Shown in pieces: positions 54,401 to 64,000 of a DNA stretch of 64,000 nt. The position numbers and the translations under genes are program-made. Where the stretch lies: the NCBI GenBank assembly GCA_037953745.1, contig JBAKBP010010389.1, positions 1 through 64,000 on the forward strand, in the 5' to 3' direction. How positions within the stretch are numbered: position 1 is the first letter of the stretch; each line of letters begins with the position of its first letter. This DNA comes from Lithodes maja. Taxonomy: Eukaryota; Arthropoda; Malacostraca; Decapoda; Lithodidae. The notes under the pieces were generated by a model. That model was given only the letters and a program-made list of their open reading frames with translations. It did not search any database and was not told where the DNA came from.

Positions 54401-55089
54401 CCCCAACTAACCTCCACAAACCCCAAGCCCCCAATATCACACCCTCTTCCACCATGACACCTTCCTTCACTTCTGATATTCAAGTTCCTCCCCAACTTAT
54501 CCAAGTACAAAAACCTCCACCCACAACCCCGACCACAACAGAAACCCTCCCGTCTAGCCCTGACATACCTCCACCAGGCACCACAGTGAGAAAACCACCA
54601 CACCCACCCCAAACCAAGTACACCCCCAACCGCACCACACAATCTACCTCAGTAACCTCACGCTACAACTTACGCCCACGACAAACATCGTTTAAAACCT
54701 CCAGAAAACACACCCTACTAACCAAGTTCCGTAGGGCTGCCAGACCACTACCCTCCTCCTCCTCCTCTTCTTCGTCTTTGTCGAATTCTCCCCCACAAAG
54801 GGAAAGAAGACGAATAATCACCAGCAAATCACCAACCTCATCAAACGACACACGCCCCTACCCCCAACCCTCCAACTTAAATCTACACTCCTTACCCACC
54901 CGTCTAGCCCCCCCCGCATCCGCCCCTTTCCCCTCCACGATCCCCACCACCCCACCCACACACCGACCAACCTCCTCATCTCACCGAACCCCCAACCAAC
55001 CAACCCCTAAGAAAACCCCCCCCCAAAATCACCCCCGAGAAAACCCCCGCATGTCAGTTACCTATAAAACGTGCTTCCCCTCACTATAA
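51373..55089 (+). pseudogene. Gypsy reverse transcriptase-RNase H-integrase
   Basis: Open for 1238 codons. RT (about residues 165-345): PWSSPVVLVKKKDGTTRFCV, WFTTLDLQAGYWQV, LPFGLCNGPATFSRLM and YLDN (about 290) where YLDD is expected, a likely inactivating Asp to Asn. RNase H: RLYTDVSLYAIGAVLS and later LPGKLHTNADALSR-like DALSRLP. Integrase: HEGNGIHLG...CKPC zinc region (about 637-675), then D (LDIMGPFP), D (LSDNAPEF), 35 residues, and E (ICERS). The long Pro/Thr/Ser-rich C-terminal tail starts at about residue 960. Confidence 0.88.
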
Positions 55090-55766
55090 AACATCGTCGA
55101 GCGACTCAAGTCCCACGACCAACATCTACCTTCCCACCAGGACCGCCAGAGGTAGAATAATCAACAGACCCATCAGATTTAAAGACAGCGATACAAAAAT
55201 AACACCCCGTTCTGACACTAAGGACCCAAGCCACACAACACACACACACCCTCCTTCCCACACACCTCCTTCACCCCCCTTACCTAAACCGATTGTGCGC
55301 ATTGCCTCACTATATATTCCCAACCTACAACATCGCCCAAGAAAACCAAATAAAAACCAGACTCACATTCCCCCTTCATCCCCAGCTCTGTTGTCACGCG
55401 CGAATCCCCTTTCGGTAAATAACCCATTCACCACACTAAACAGACTTCCTGTCAATCCCACACACCTCACTCCGACCCCCACGGGGGAAAGCTACAAACC
55501 ATTCATACGAAAGGTTAAAGTAAAGACCCCCACTGGACACTTGGCCCGTGTACCACACCCACACCAAGCCCGGGCAGCTGCCCGCCACAACACAGAGGAC
55601 ACATTCTTACAGGTATACATTGACCTGCAAAAGAAACCTGACCGTCGCTCTCGTGTTTGGTGGAACTTTCTAAATACCCTGGAAATGACTCACCATCACT
55701 ATGCTTCTTTTAACTTCACCCTTGAGGCTCGAGGACGAGCCTATAATGAAGGAGAGGGAAGTAAAA
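55082..55766 (+). CDS. Gypsy pol C-terminal extension (frame-shifted), up to the polypurine tract
   Basis: An open frame without its own early ATG overlaps the end of pol and continues through TRTARGRIINRPIRFKD, the basic motif often found at the C-terminus of Gypsy pol, and on to about 55766. A shorter Met-initiated frame starts at 55295 and runs into the LTR to 55936. Best read as a frameshifted continuation of pol. A separate accessory gene is possible. Confidence 0.5.
55749..55766 (+). promoter_or_regulatory. Polypurine tract
   Basis: GAAGGAGAGGGAAGTAAAA immediately before the 3' LTR, the plus-strand primer site. Confidence 0.85.
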
Positions 55767-58700
55767 TGCCCCAGAACAAGAAGCCCACCACAGAAGCCAC
55801 GAGCGAACACCACACAGAAACACCCGGAAGAAAGGTCCACAGAACGAAAGGACCAGCTGACCGAGCCAGCCATTTCAGACAGGCCCAAGCCCGCAGGGCT
55901 AAGCAGCTCATGGCCACACCTTGTTACCTTTTCTAAACTGACCATTTTTCCACACCTCACGTACACTAACCCCCTCGTGTCCTACACTCCTAACTACAAA
56001 GATGATGAACAGGAATATACATTCATATTAAAAACAACCATGCCCTGTCCCGACGTTGAGCCAATGCCAACACATCAGACAGCCATAATATTTATGTATG
56101 TTCTTACATCCGAGAAGTAGATTTTATATATATCTTAGAAGTTAAAACACCCACGTTTGTTCCTAGACCTCTTATATCATTTTCCATGACTAGTATAGAT
56201 ATATGTAACCCGTGCCCACTGCCCAGTCGCCCCTTGCATTTGTTCCTCTAGTAACTAAGTCTATAATATTAACTGCCACCAGCATTGATACGACATGGCG
56301 GCACTGTCCTTGCTACAAAGATGATGAACAGGAATATACATTCATATTAAAAACAACCATGCCCTGTCCCGACGTTGAGCCAATGCCAACACATCAGACA
56401 GCCATAATATTTATGTATGTTCTTACATCCGAGAAGTAGATTTTATATATATTTTAGAAGTTAAAACACCCACGATTGTCCCTAGACCTCTTCTATCATT
56501 TTCCATGACGAGTATAGATATATGTAACCCGTGCTCAGTCGCCCCTTGCATTGTTCCTCTAGTAACTAAGTCTATAATATTAACTGCCACCAGCATTGAT
56601 ACGACATAGCGGCACTGTCCTTGCTACAAAGATGATGAACAGGAATATACATTCATATTAAAAACAACCATGCCCTGTCCCGACGTTGAGCCAATGCCAA
56701 CACATCAGACAGCCATAATTATATCTATGTATGTTCTTGCATCCGAGAAGTAGATGTTATATATTTTAGAAGTTAAAACACCCACGATTGTCCCTAGACC
56801 TCTTATATCATTTTCCAGGACGAGTATAGATATATGTAACCCGTGCTCAGTCGCCCCTTGCATTGTTCCTCTAGTAACTAAGTATTAATATTAACATTCC
56901 CTAACATCTTGTCTTGCCAGACTAAGCTTTATGAAGACCCATCGCCCCATAAATCTATGTATGCAATCCTTAGGTTAAGTATTTTTATCCGCCATTGTGT
57001 TCACCTTTTTCCATTTACTTTCCACAATTGTCATACGTCTTCCCCTTGCCTCCTTCGTATCCACAGCCCACACTACGCCAATTTACTTCGTGTCTTACAC
57101 CTCTTACCCCAACCAGAGATTGTATAAGATAACCTGGTTACCAGTATCTGTCATAAGTACCCCGAAACAATAACTAAGTACCCCTACGAACTGCCGCTTT
57201 TGTTGGTATTTATATTTATATTTAATAGAAAACGCAGTTCCCAGGACCAACTAATAGTATCCATAACCCTCGGACTGATCACATAACTCTATCTTTTCCA
57301 GACTCATATACCACCCCATAGTTGCATTCCCGGTAGCATATTTTGGCTAACGTATTCTACTGCCTTTTCAAACTTTCCATATCAAGTGTAGCCTAATGCC
57401 ACCCCCACGCCCAGGGACCTTAGGGGCAAAATTTCCCTGTAGCCCTTGAACTCTCCCCCCCTCTCAGTAAGAATTCCCGCACTTCTCGACTCTTGTCCGA
57501 CCTAGCCTCTCTCTCATACCTCTTGAAGATCCTTGAATTGTCCGTTGCTAACGCTCTCCAACCTTTTATATATATACTCCTATCCAGCCTACCTTCACTT
57601 AGTAGGCCAGAACAACATTAGAACTTTACTAGCCCCTTGCATGCCATCTATTCTCTTACAACACATTCACAACCCTGCACCCAATGGTCGTCGGTGCGAG
57701 GCTAGCCGCCCCGCCAGTTACTAACTTCTATTGCCATACTTCCAGATAAATGTGGCAGAGTTAGCAACCCAGTCTCCACCACATCCAGCAAACTCTACAA
57801 TTAACAACCAGCCGAGTAAAACCAGCTAGCTAAGGCACCTTCGGTTTTGGTATTAAAGACACCCACATCTGTCTCATACACAGAGGGTTATTATAAACAC
57901 TGGTGATATGGCAAGCCCCTAGCCACAGCCGCCGGACGACGATCACAGAGAGAGTGCGCCCAGCTCCCCCTTTTGGCCCACCCGAGGAGGGAGACCCCCA
58001 CCCCCGCGGAGGTATACCTGGCCCCTGTTTTGACTTTCGAGTCATTGCCAGGTAGCACAGGAATTCTTCCTATCAATGAACTAACCATGAATGACTAACA
58101 CCTTTACTAACCTCTATTAACTCACAATAAACCATTTACCTTTCTTGCATGCTCTGATCACTAAATTAACACCTCAGATATACCATAGAATGAAGATTGA
58201 ACAATCTAGAGAGACGTGCCTATCACAGCTGTCCCCATCCTCCTCGCAAAGTAGATCCAGTCTCTCTCCCCTAATTACGTCCAGTATAGCCAAAATAGTA
58301 CCTCTTACTAAGGCTCAGTTATATGAAATATAAAGGCTTTCCTATAGCCCTGTGCCACAACAGTAAATACCATCTTACCTAGTCTCCATTTCTATTGAGA
58401 GCTCAATTAAGTTCATAAGACTCGAGATCCCTACTGTCTACAGGGTCCAGAACCGAGCCTATAAATCTAACTCCCGCCCCCAGTCAAATCAGTTGAAAGC
58501 TAGACACCAACCAGTGGTCACTACCCTGCAGTTTACCTCTAGCTCTGCCTTGTGTTGTTCCGGAGTTGAGAGATTCCAGATCCGGCAGACTCCGTGGCAG
58601 AGAAGACTGATAGAAGCATCTGTCCATGTACAAGTCCTAACGTGCACCTTATAACCTTCACACAAATTCGTGGGTATATAAGTGTGTAGCCAGCAACGAT

Positions 58701-59549
58701 CATCAAGAGATCCGACTTGAGAACTTCCTACATTTTGGACCATCTGGACGGCCGAGGAACCAGTCGTTAGCCCCCAACATCACCGGAAGCAAGATAACCA
58801 GGACCAGATCTACCCATACTATTCAAGATTCATGTTGCTAGTACTAAGTGTTATAGTACTAGCTTGATACTCACTTATTAACTTTCTATAAAGTGGCTAA
58901 GACCTTGTCCAGCGCAATTCATATTTAACCATTCCATTTGGGACGTACTAAGCGATCAGTGCTCTTTAATTAACAGGCGACTTTGACTCTCGTAATTACC
59001 TTATTCAGATATTCAAACTCTAGTAATATCTAACGTCGCCCACTGATTTGTGTTCTACGTATTTCTGCTTCAAGAATATCAAACTTAGTTCAGTACCCCC
59101 ATGAGGTTACTAGAGATTGCCGTGTTCTACAATACGCGTGTCTAATCCTAACTGTGAGCTGCTACTTGGGCACGCGACCAGCCAGCAAGAGGTCAAATCA
59201 GTGACATTGAATTATACGAATATATTGAGGTCTTCCAGTAAAAATATAAACTTGCTAATTAAACCAGTGATCAGAAGATTATACCTGAACGTTGGAAGTG
59301 GGAGACTAGGCTCCATCCAGATCCGCTAATGCTAGCAGTTCCCTTCTATCATTTGTTTTGTGCGAATATAACTATCTTTCTATGCTCTTTATTTCTTTAC
59401 TTAAATAAACGTAAACTTGTGTCGTGTTACCGTGTGTTTATTTTGTGTTCTCTATTCCTCATACCTTGTATTGTGCATGCAGCCTTCTATACCCAGTCAT
59501 TCAGAACTCACATTACCCAAGTTAAACCTGTAGAAAAACAGGGCATAAC

Positions 59550-59550
<1 letters not shown>
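55767..59550 (+). repeat. Gypsy 3' LTR with a triplicated 315-bp unit
   Basis: Same ends as the 5' LTR. 3784 bp, 632 longer, because a unit beginning CTACAAAGATGATGAACAGG occurs three times (55994, 56313, 56624). The two extra units of 319 and 311 bp account for the difference. Confidence 0.9.
55994..56900 (+). repeat. Tandem repeat in the 3' LTR (3 units of about 311-319 bp)
   Basis: Three near-identical units. The 5' LTR has one (about 37535-37800). Confidence 0.9.

Positions 59551-59586
<36 letters not shown>
59551..59586. repeat. (TA)n microsatellite
   Basis: About 34 bases of alternating TA between the Gypsy LTR and the CR1 tail. It may have erased the Gypsy target duplication. Confidence 0.85.
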
Positions 59587-59589
<3 letters not shown>

Positions 59590-60704
59590 TACAAAGGAGT
59601 ACAAAGGAAATCAAGCAACAACAGATCTAGTGACCCTTCTAGGCTGCTTGTCCTCCAAAACACTGAGGATCAAGTGTCCAAACAGTGGTTTAGAGTGGGT
59701 AAGGGAACATTGGAAAGGGAACTACTGCCCTAGAACTAATGTCCGTGGCAGGATTAGGAAGTTAGTAGGGGACAGATGGGTTAGTAACTGAGGGGGGGAT
59801 AAAATAAAGTTATTAATTTACAAACGCAGTCAGTCGCGGGTTTGATGAGAGATATTTGTCTAAGTGGAGTTTAAATGAATCAACGGTGCTGCAGTCTATA
59901 ACGTCTCGGGGAAGCCCATTCCACAAGTTGACAACTCGATTGAAGAAGAAATTCTTAGATTCGTGTGAGTTAAAAGATTTACCAATAATTTTGCAACCGT
60001 TTCCCCGCGTGTAATTAGATTGGTCGATAGTGAAGTACTTACTACAGTTCATATTGTCGATGCCTTTGATGATTTTGAACACTTGAATTAAGTCACCTCT
60101 TATTCTGCGCTGGGTTAAAGGAAATAGATTTAATTCTCTAAGACGCTCTTCGTATGGTTTGTTCTTAAGGCTAGGTATCATTTTGGTAACTCTACGTTGA
60201 ACTCGTTCTAGCTTGTTTATATATTTTTGGTAATAAGGGCACCAGGATTGAACGCAGTATTCCAGAAGAGGGCGGACTAAGGAATTGTAAAGGGTTAGGA
60301 TAACTTCTTTGGATTTATGCTCAAATGACCTGCCTATAAAGCCAATTATTTTGTTTGCCTTCTTAACAACTTCTGAACATTGTTGACTCGGTTTTAGGTT
60401 ACTCGATATTGTTACTCCCAGATCGGTTTCTCTGTTTACATTCTTAAGCTGAGTGCCATTCATCGAATAGTTTGCTTTCTCATTTAGGTATCCGATATGT
60501 AGTACTTTACATTTATCCGCATTGAAACTCATTTGCCAAATTTGGGCCCAACATGACAATTTATCTAGATTGTGTTGCATATCGTCAACTTGTTCTTTTG
60601 AGAGTACGCTATTTGCAATTTTTGTATCGTCAGCAAATTTTGAGATTGTACAGGTGAGACCCTCATCTATGTCGTTGATGTAAATTAGAAAGAGAATTGG
60701 TCCT
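59587..60704 (-). mobile_element. CR1-type LINE, 3' half
   Basis: Minus strand: RT from GPILFLIYIND through FADDTKI to the end, then a 3' UTR ending in two CCTTTGTACT(C) tail units (59587-59610). The upstream part is separated by insertion of the L2-like LINE at 60705. A different CR1 family from that at 8071-11112, judged by its tail. Confidence 0.85.
59813..60695 (-). CDS. CR1 reverse transcriptase, C-terminal part
   Basis: Open from the insertion junction through the catalytic FADDTK, the palm/thumb (FNADKCKVLHIGY, TDLGVTISSNLKPS, LYNSLVRPLLEYCVQSWCPY) and the C-terminal RVVNLWNGLPRDVIDCSTVD motif to the stop at 59813. No stops or shifts, suggesting modest age, but the N-terminal half is displaced beyond the window. 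Confidence 0.82.
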
Positions 60705-60705
60705 A

Positions 60706-60706
<1 letters not shown>

Positions 60707-60759
<53 letters not shown>

Positions 60760-60762
60760 TTT
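60707..60762. repeat. (AAT)n tail of the L2-like LINE
   Basis: About 18 trinucleotide units at the LINE's 3' end. A shorter version terminates the copy at 36151. Confidence 0.9.
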
Positions 60763-61054
60763 ATTCAGTTAGCAATTTACAGAGTTGGTACCACATAGTT
60801 TGTTACAAATATGACATGTACCAGCCTTGCATAATTCCAACTAAGGATAGCCCAATAAGGCCGTTAGGCGTATTTCCATTGGGGTCCTTGTGGGATTAGG
60901 TTAGCTGGGGAAAATAGGGAGGATAAAGAAATAGATACTTTAGAGAAAGTATTTCTAGGGGGTTATTTTAAGATACCTTACATCCTATAGTAAATATCAG
61001 TAATCCGTAATCAGTAATCATTTCAGTTTGGTTTGTCTATCTCTTATGTCGCAT

Positions 61055-64000
61055 TTAGTAGTAGACATAAGCTTGGTGCTCCCTTCTCGCAGCTGTCCGG
61101 TTCAGGTGTTCCTTCAGGCTACGTCTGAAGGAATACAGTGTTCTCTTTTCACGGACTGACTGGGGTAGGTCGTTCCAGTCTTTGATGGCGGTGAAGAAGA
61201 ATGTTTGCTTACCCTGTCCTTGGATTCTCGGGACCTTAAAATTAAACATCCTGTTTCTTGTATTATGTCCACTCCTCTCATTTGCTTTAACAAAATCATT
61301 CTTTAGGTACTCTGGAGCTCTGTCATAGAAAATTTTGAAGGCATTAGTGAGCCTGATTTGTTTGGCCCTGTCAGCGACATTGAGCATACCTAGTGACTGA
61401 AGTTGTTCCTGGCCAACATGTGATCTGGGTCCTAGGTTCAGCATGAACCTAACCATTTTATTTTGAGTGACCTGAAGTTTGTGCTGTGCTGATTTAGATG
61501 ATGCAGAGTACCAGGATGACACAGAATAGTCAAAATGACATTGAACAAGCGCTTGGCAGAGGGTCTTTTTGGTCGCCGCGGGCAAGCATCCCACCTGTCT
61601 ATACAGGTATTTTATACGTGCTCTACACTTACTCAGGATAGATTCCAAAATTGTTTCACCTGACAAACTCGCGTCCAGTTTTAGTCCGAGATATTTAACT
61701 TGTGACACTGTTGTTATAGGAATATCATTACAGTTGACCGAGAAGCCCACAATGTCTTTCAGTTTGCGTTTTGTTCCACATAAGATGGCTTCCGTCTTGC
61801 CCAGGTGAAGAGATAGTCTATTGTCCACTAGCCATTCACTACATGATTCTAGTTCTTTGGAAAGTGAAGCGGCAATACTTATTGGGTCTTTTCCTGAAAC
61901 CAGGAGCACGCTGTCGTCTGCATACAGTAATAATTTACATGAGACGCTCAGTTCCATGTCGTTCACATAACAGAGAAAGAGTAAGGGACCAAGGATGCTT
62001 CCCTGCGGGACCCCACAGTTAATTGGCATAGGATCAGATATATTATCATCAATTTTGACTCTTTGGGTTCTACCACTAAGATAAGATTTAAACCAGTTCA
62101 CAGATCCTATGCCCATTGCTTGTAGTTTATTACATAGGATATCATGGTCTACTGTGTCAAACGCTTTTTGTAGATCAAGAAGAACCATACCGGTGTAGTT
62201 ACCTTTAGACATTTCTTTACGAATGTGATCCGTTAAGTGGATGAGACAGGAGTCTGTCGAGTACATGCATCTGAAACCTGATTGAAACTTATAGAATAGA
62301 TCATTTTGTTTGAGGTAGTGTTCAATTTGGGTGTATACCGCTCTTTCAAGGATTTTAGATACAATACATAATATGCTAACTGGTCTGTAGTTACCAACTT
62401 CTAGTTTATTTCCTTTCTTGAATAGAGGGGTTACAATAGCTTCCTTCAGTTCAGCAGGTACAGTGTTGGTGTTAATTGACAAGTTGATGATGTGAGTTAG
62501 GGGGCCTGCTATACCAATGGCTCCATCTCGTAGAAATTTGGCAGGAATTTTGTCTGGTCCTGTGCTTTTATGTACATTTAGGTTAGACAGCTCGTCAAAA
62601 GTGTATTTTGGTGTAACATTTTGCAATCCAAATGTGTTTGGGTGTATGTCTTTATCTCTGTAGAAATTTCGAAAGGTGGCCGTTGTTGTCGTGTATTTAT
62701 TGAGAGGTTGAGGTAGGTTCTGTGCAAGTGTGTTTGCTATGGAGGTGAAGAAGGAGTTGAAGTAGGTTGAAATTTGTCGTTTATCGTGGCAAATCTGATC
62801 ATTAATGGTGAGAGCAATATTAGTGTTAGACGAATCCCTTGTCTTGTTGCTGTAGCCTGTTGTTTTTAGGTGCCTCCATAGTTTCTTTGGGTTATTCTGA
62901 TATTCCTCTGCCTTATTGTGAAAATAATTAGTTTTCGCTGATTTTATTTTCCTACTTAGTTTATTCCTGGCCCTGTTGAACTCATGTTTCAGACCTTGAT
63001 CCTGTCTATGTTTCGCTAGCCTTTTTAACAGATTGTCTCTGTGTTCCAGATGGTGTAGTATGTCATTGTTGATCCATGGGTCTGACCTTGCTTTAATTCG
63101 TATGTCTTTCAGAGGAGCTATTTCGTCTAGAATGTTTGTGATGATGGTTCTGAAGCCAACCCATGCGTCATTAACGTTTGTACTTCCAAACACTGGAGAC
63201 CAGTCTGTATTCCATAAAATGTCCAGAAATGTTTCTTTATTGTAGTTTCTGAGTGACCTTGTTTTGATAATCTTGTGATTCTCTAGGGTAATTTTTGTGG
63301 TTTTTCGTGTGCAATATGTGACGAAGTGATCACTTATCCCAGTCTGTATAACCCCTGATTGGGATATTTTGTCCTCTCTGTTACAGTTTATGTGGTCTAT
63401 TATTGTGGCAGTGTTCTCAGAGATACGTGTGGGGGTTGTGATGAGTTGTTTATGATTGTGCATTGTCAGTATATGCCTATATTCTCGTACAAGCCTATCA
63501 TTTCGTTGTTTGTAACACAGGTTAAAATCCCCTAGTATGATGGATTCATTCCGAGGGTCTAGCGATGACAACGTTCGTTCAAATTTGGTCAAGAATTGTG
63601 TGTCGTCTGGTGGCCTATAGCATACCCCAATTGTGATGGGTCTTGTCCTCGGCAGGCGTAGATCGATCCACAGAGCTTCGTGATTTTCTACATGGAGGTC
63701 GGTCCTGGTTGTGTGTGTGAGGTTGTTTTTTACATACAGACATACTCCTCCCCCATGCCTATTGCGATCATTCCTAACCATGTTGAAACCTTGAATGTTT
63801 ATTTCACCATCGTTTATACTTGAATCCAGCCAGGTTTCTGTGATTGCAATTATTGAAGCTTTGGTCTTATTAGCTAACAAGTTTATTTCTGACAATTTAT
63901 GGTACATTGATCTGGCGTTAATGTGGATAAGATGGAGCCCTTTGTTGGTGAACACTCTGTATTCATCTTTGATTTTGAATGTGTCCTGGCTGGATTCTGA
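61055..64000 (-). CDS. L2-like endonuclease-reverse transcriptase, intact frame (5' partial)
   Basis: At least 966 codons from a GTG at 63955. The frame stays open to the window edge, so the true start is outside. Endonuclease: LIHINARSMYHKLSEI, AITETWLD (Glu), IGVCYRPP, IILGDFNLC (Asp/Asn) and GISDHFVTY (Asp-His). RT: STGPDKIPAKFL, NYRPVSILCIVSKILERA, GMVLLDLQKAFDTVDHDIL, CGVPQGSILGPLLFLCYVND and LLYADDSVLL, then the L2-type C-terminus. All catalytic residues are present, so it is potentially active. Endonuclease nicks DNA and RT copies the element RNA at the nick. Confidence 0.9.
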   Translation of the reverse strand, partial: SESSQDTFKIKDEYRVFTNKGLHLIHINARSMYHKLSEINLLANKTKASIIAITETWLDSSINDGEINIQGFNMVRNDRNRHGGGVCLYVKNNLTHTTRTDLHVENHEALWIDLRLPRTRPITIGVCYRPPDDTQFLTKFERTLSSLDPRNESIILGDFNLCYKQRNDRLVREYRHILTMHNHKQLITTPTRISENTATIIDHINCNREDKISQSGVIQTGISDHFVTYCTRKTTKITLENHKIIKTRSLRNYNKETFLDILWNTDWSPVFGSTNVNDAWVGFRTIITNILDEIAPLKDIRIKARSDPWINNDILHHLEHRDNLLKRLAKHRQDQGLKHEFNRARNKLSRKIKSAKTNYFHNKAEEYQNNPKKLWRHLKTTGYSNKTRDSSNTNIALTINDQICHDKRQISTYFNSFFTSIANTLAQNLPQPLNKYTTTTATFRNFYRDKDIHPNTFGLQNVTPKYTFDELSNLNVHKSTGPDKIPAKFLRDGAIGIAGPLTHIINLSINTNTVPAELKEAIVTPLFKKGNKLEVGNYRPVSILCIVSKILERAVYTQIEHYLKQNDLFYKFQSGFRCMYSTDSCLIHLTDHIRKEMSKGNYTGMVLLDLQKAFDTVDHDILCNKLQAMGIGSVNWFKSYLSGRTQRVKIDDNISDPMPINCGVPQGSILGPLLFLCYVNDMELSVSCKLLLYADDSVLLVSGKDPISIAASLSKELESCSEWLVDNRLSLHLGKTEAILCGTKRKLKDIVGFSVNCNDIPITTVSQVKYLGLKLDASLSGETILESILSKCRARIKYLYRQVGCLPAATKKTLCQALVQCHFDYSVSSWYSASSKSAQHKLQVTQNKMVRFMLNLGPRSHVGQEQLQSLGMLNVADRAKQIRLTNAFKIFYDRAPEYLKNDFVKANERSGHNTRNRMFNFKVPRIQGQGKQTFFFTAIKDWNDLPQSVREKRTLYSFRRSLKEHLNRTAARREHQAYVYY

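Larger units (their letters stand above)
37309..59550 (+). mobile_element. Ty3/Gypsy retrotransposon with about 3.15-kb LTRs, split by DIRS-B
   Basis: 5' LTR 37309-40460, primer-binding-like TGGCGGCAGCGGTGG from 40462, gag (40542-41227 and 49657-49903), protease, proline-rich linker, RT, RNase H, integrase, polypurine tract GAAGGAGAGGGAAGTAAAA (about 55749-55766) and 3' LTR 55767-59550. About 13.8 kb without the 8.4-kb DIRS-B insertion. Target duplication is unclear (TTTT left, TTTA right). The LTRs are very similar apart from tandem copies, so the insertion is fairly young. Confidence 0.9.
60705..64000 (-). mobile_element. L2-like LINE, nearly complete, running off the window
   Basis: A long open frame with endonuclease and RT, a 3' UTR of about 290 bp and an (ATT)n tail (60707-60762). 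It lies inside the CR1 element. Its 3' UTR is found alone at 35813-36151. The 5' end is beyond base 64000. Confidence 0.9.

Noticed and set aside
60707..60762. CRISPR-like or satellite array at trinucleotide runs
   Set aside because: Simple (AAT)n tails of LINEs. No spacer-repeat structure anywhere in the window.
1..64000. Host protein-coding genes
   Set aside because: Every open frame with recognisable homology belongs to a transposable element. Remaining frames are short, composition-driven or antisense.

Overview
This window is eukaryotic and consists almost entirely of transposable elements. I found no convincing host gene, no rRNA, no functional tRNA gene and no CRISPR array. The mix of CR1/L2/Jockey-type LINEs with short 3' tail repeats, BEL and Ty3/Gypsy LTR elements, tRNA-derived SINEs and several DIRS (tyrosine-recombinase) retrotransposons suggests an arthropod, most likely a decapod crustacean. 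That assignment is an inference from element families only.

Layout. 1-8.1 kb is a patchwork: a CR1 3' end, a 986-bp terminal-inverted-repeat DNA element (739-1724), unclassified interspersed repeats A and B, and a Jockey-like LINE on the minus strand. That LINE is split by an LTR element (3704-6508, identical 5-bp target duplications GTAAG) whose LTRs carry tRNA-type A and B boxes and whose interior is occupied by another LINE. 8.07-11.1 kb is a minus-strand CR1 LINE split by a piggyBac-type MITE. 11.1-19.75 kb holds two DIRS elements (D on plus, C on minus), with a Jockey-like LINE inserted into C. 19.75-25.96 kb is a BEL element on the minus strand. 26.1-34.3 kb is DIRS-A (plus). 34.3-37.3 kb is another patchwork. 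37.3-59.55 kb is one Gypsy element with unusually long (about 3.15 kb) LTRs, split in its gag gene by DIRS-B (41228-49656, minus). 59.6-64 kb holds a CR1 fragment and a nearly complete L2-like LINE that runs off the window.

Main discovery. DIRS-A and DIRS-B are the same family. Their 5' leader (about 97% identical by eye), inverted termini and 3' region are close, but the whole coding interior of DIRS-A (about 27.67-33.40 kb) has lost most adenines of the coding strand. In a gapless 420-nt RT stretch (30766-31185 against 44760-44341 reverse) I counted 75 adenines in B. Of these, 52 are changed in A (28 to C, 16 to G, 8 to T), while only 24 of 345 non-adenine sites are changed. The related DIRS-C protein supports B as the ancestral-like state. 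This strand-specific, adenine-directed A-to-any-base pattern has sharp edges. It resembles the mutational signature of bacterial diversity-generating retroelements and does not fit ADAR, APOBEC or RIP. It destroyed the RT, RNase H and recombinase active sites, and a later SINE insertion inside the tract kept its adenines. The long open frames at 28-33 kb are by-products of adenine loss, because every stop codon contains A.

How the genes relate. DIRS-B (Cys-rich/gag region, RT-RNase H, tyrosine recombinase, split inverted termini with an internal complementary region) and the terminal L2-like LINE are the elements that look most intact. The Gypsy and BEL elements carry recognisable gag, protease, RT, RNase H and integrase, but with frame breaks or altered RT motifs.
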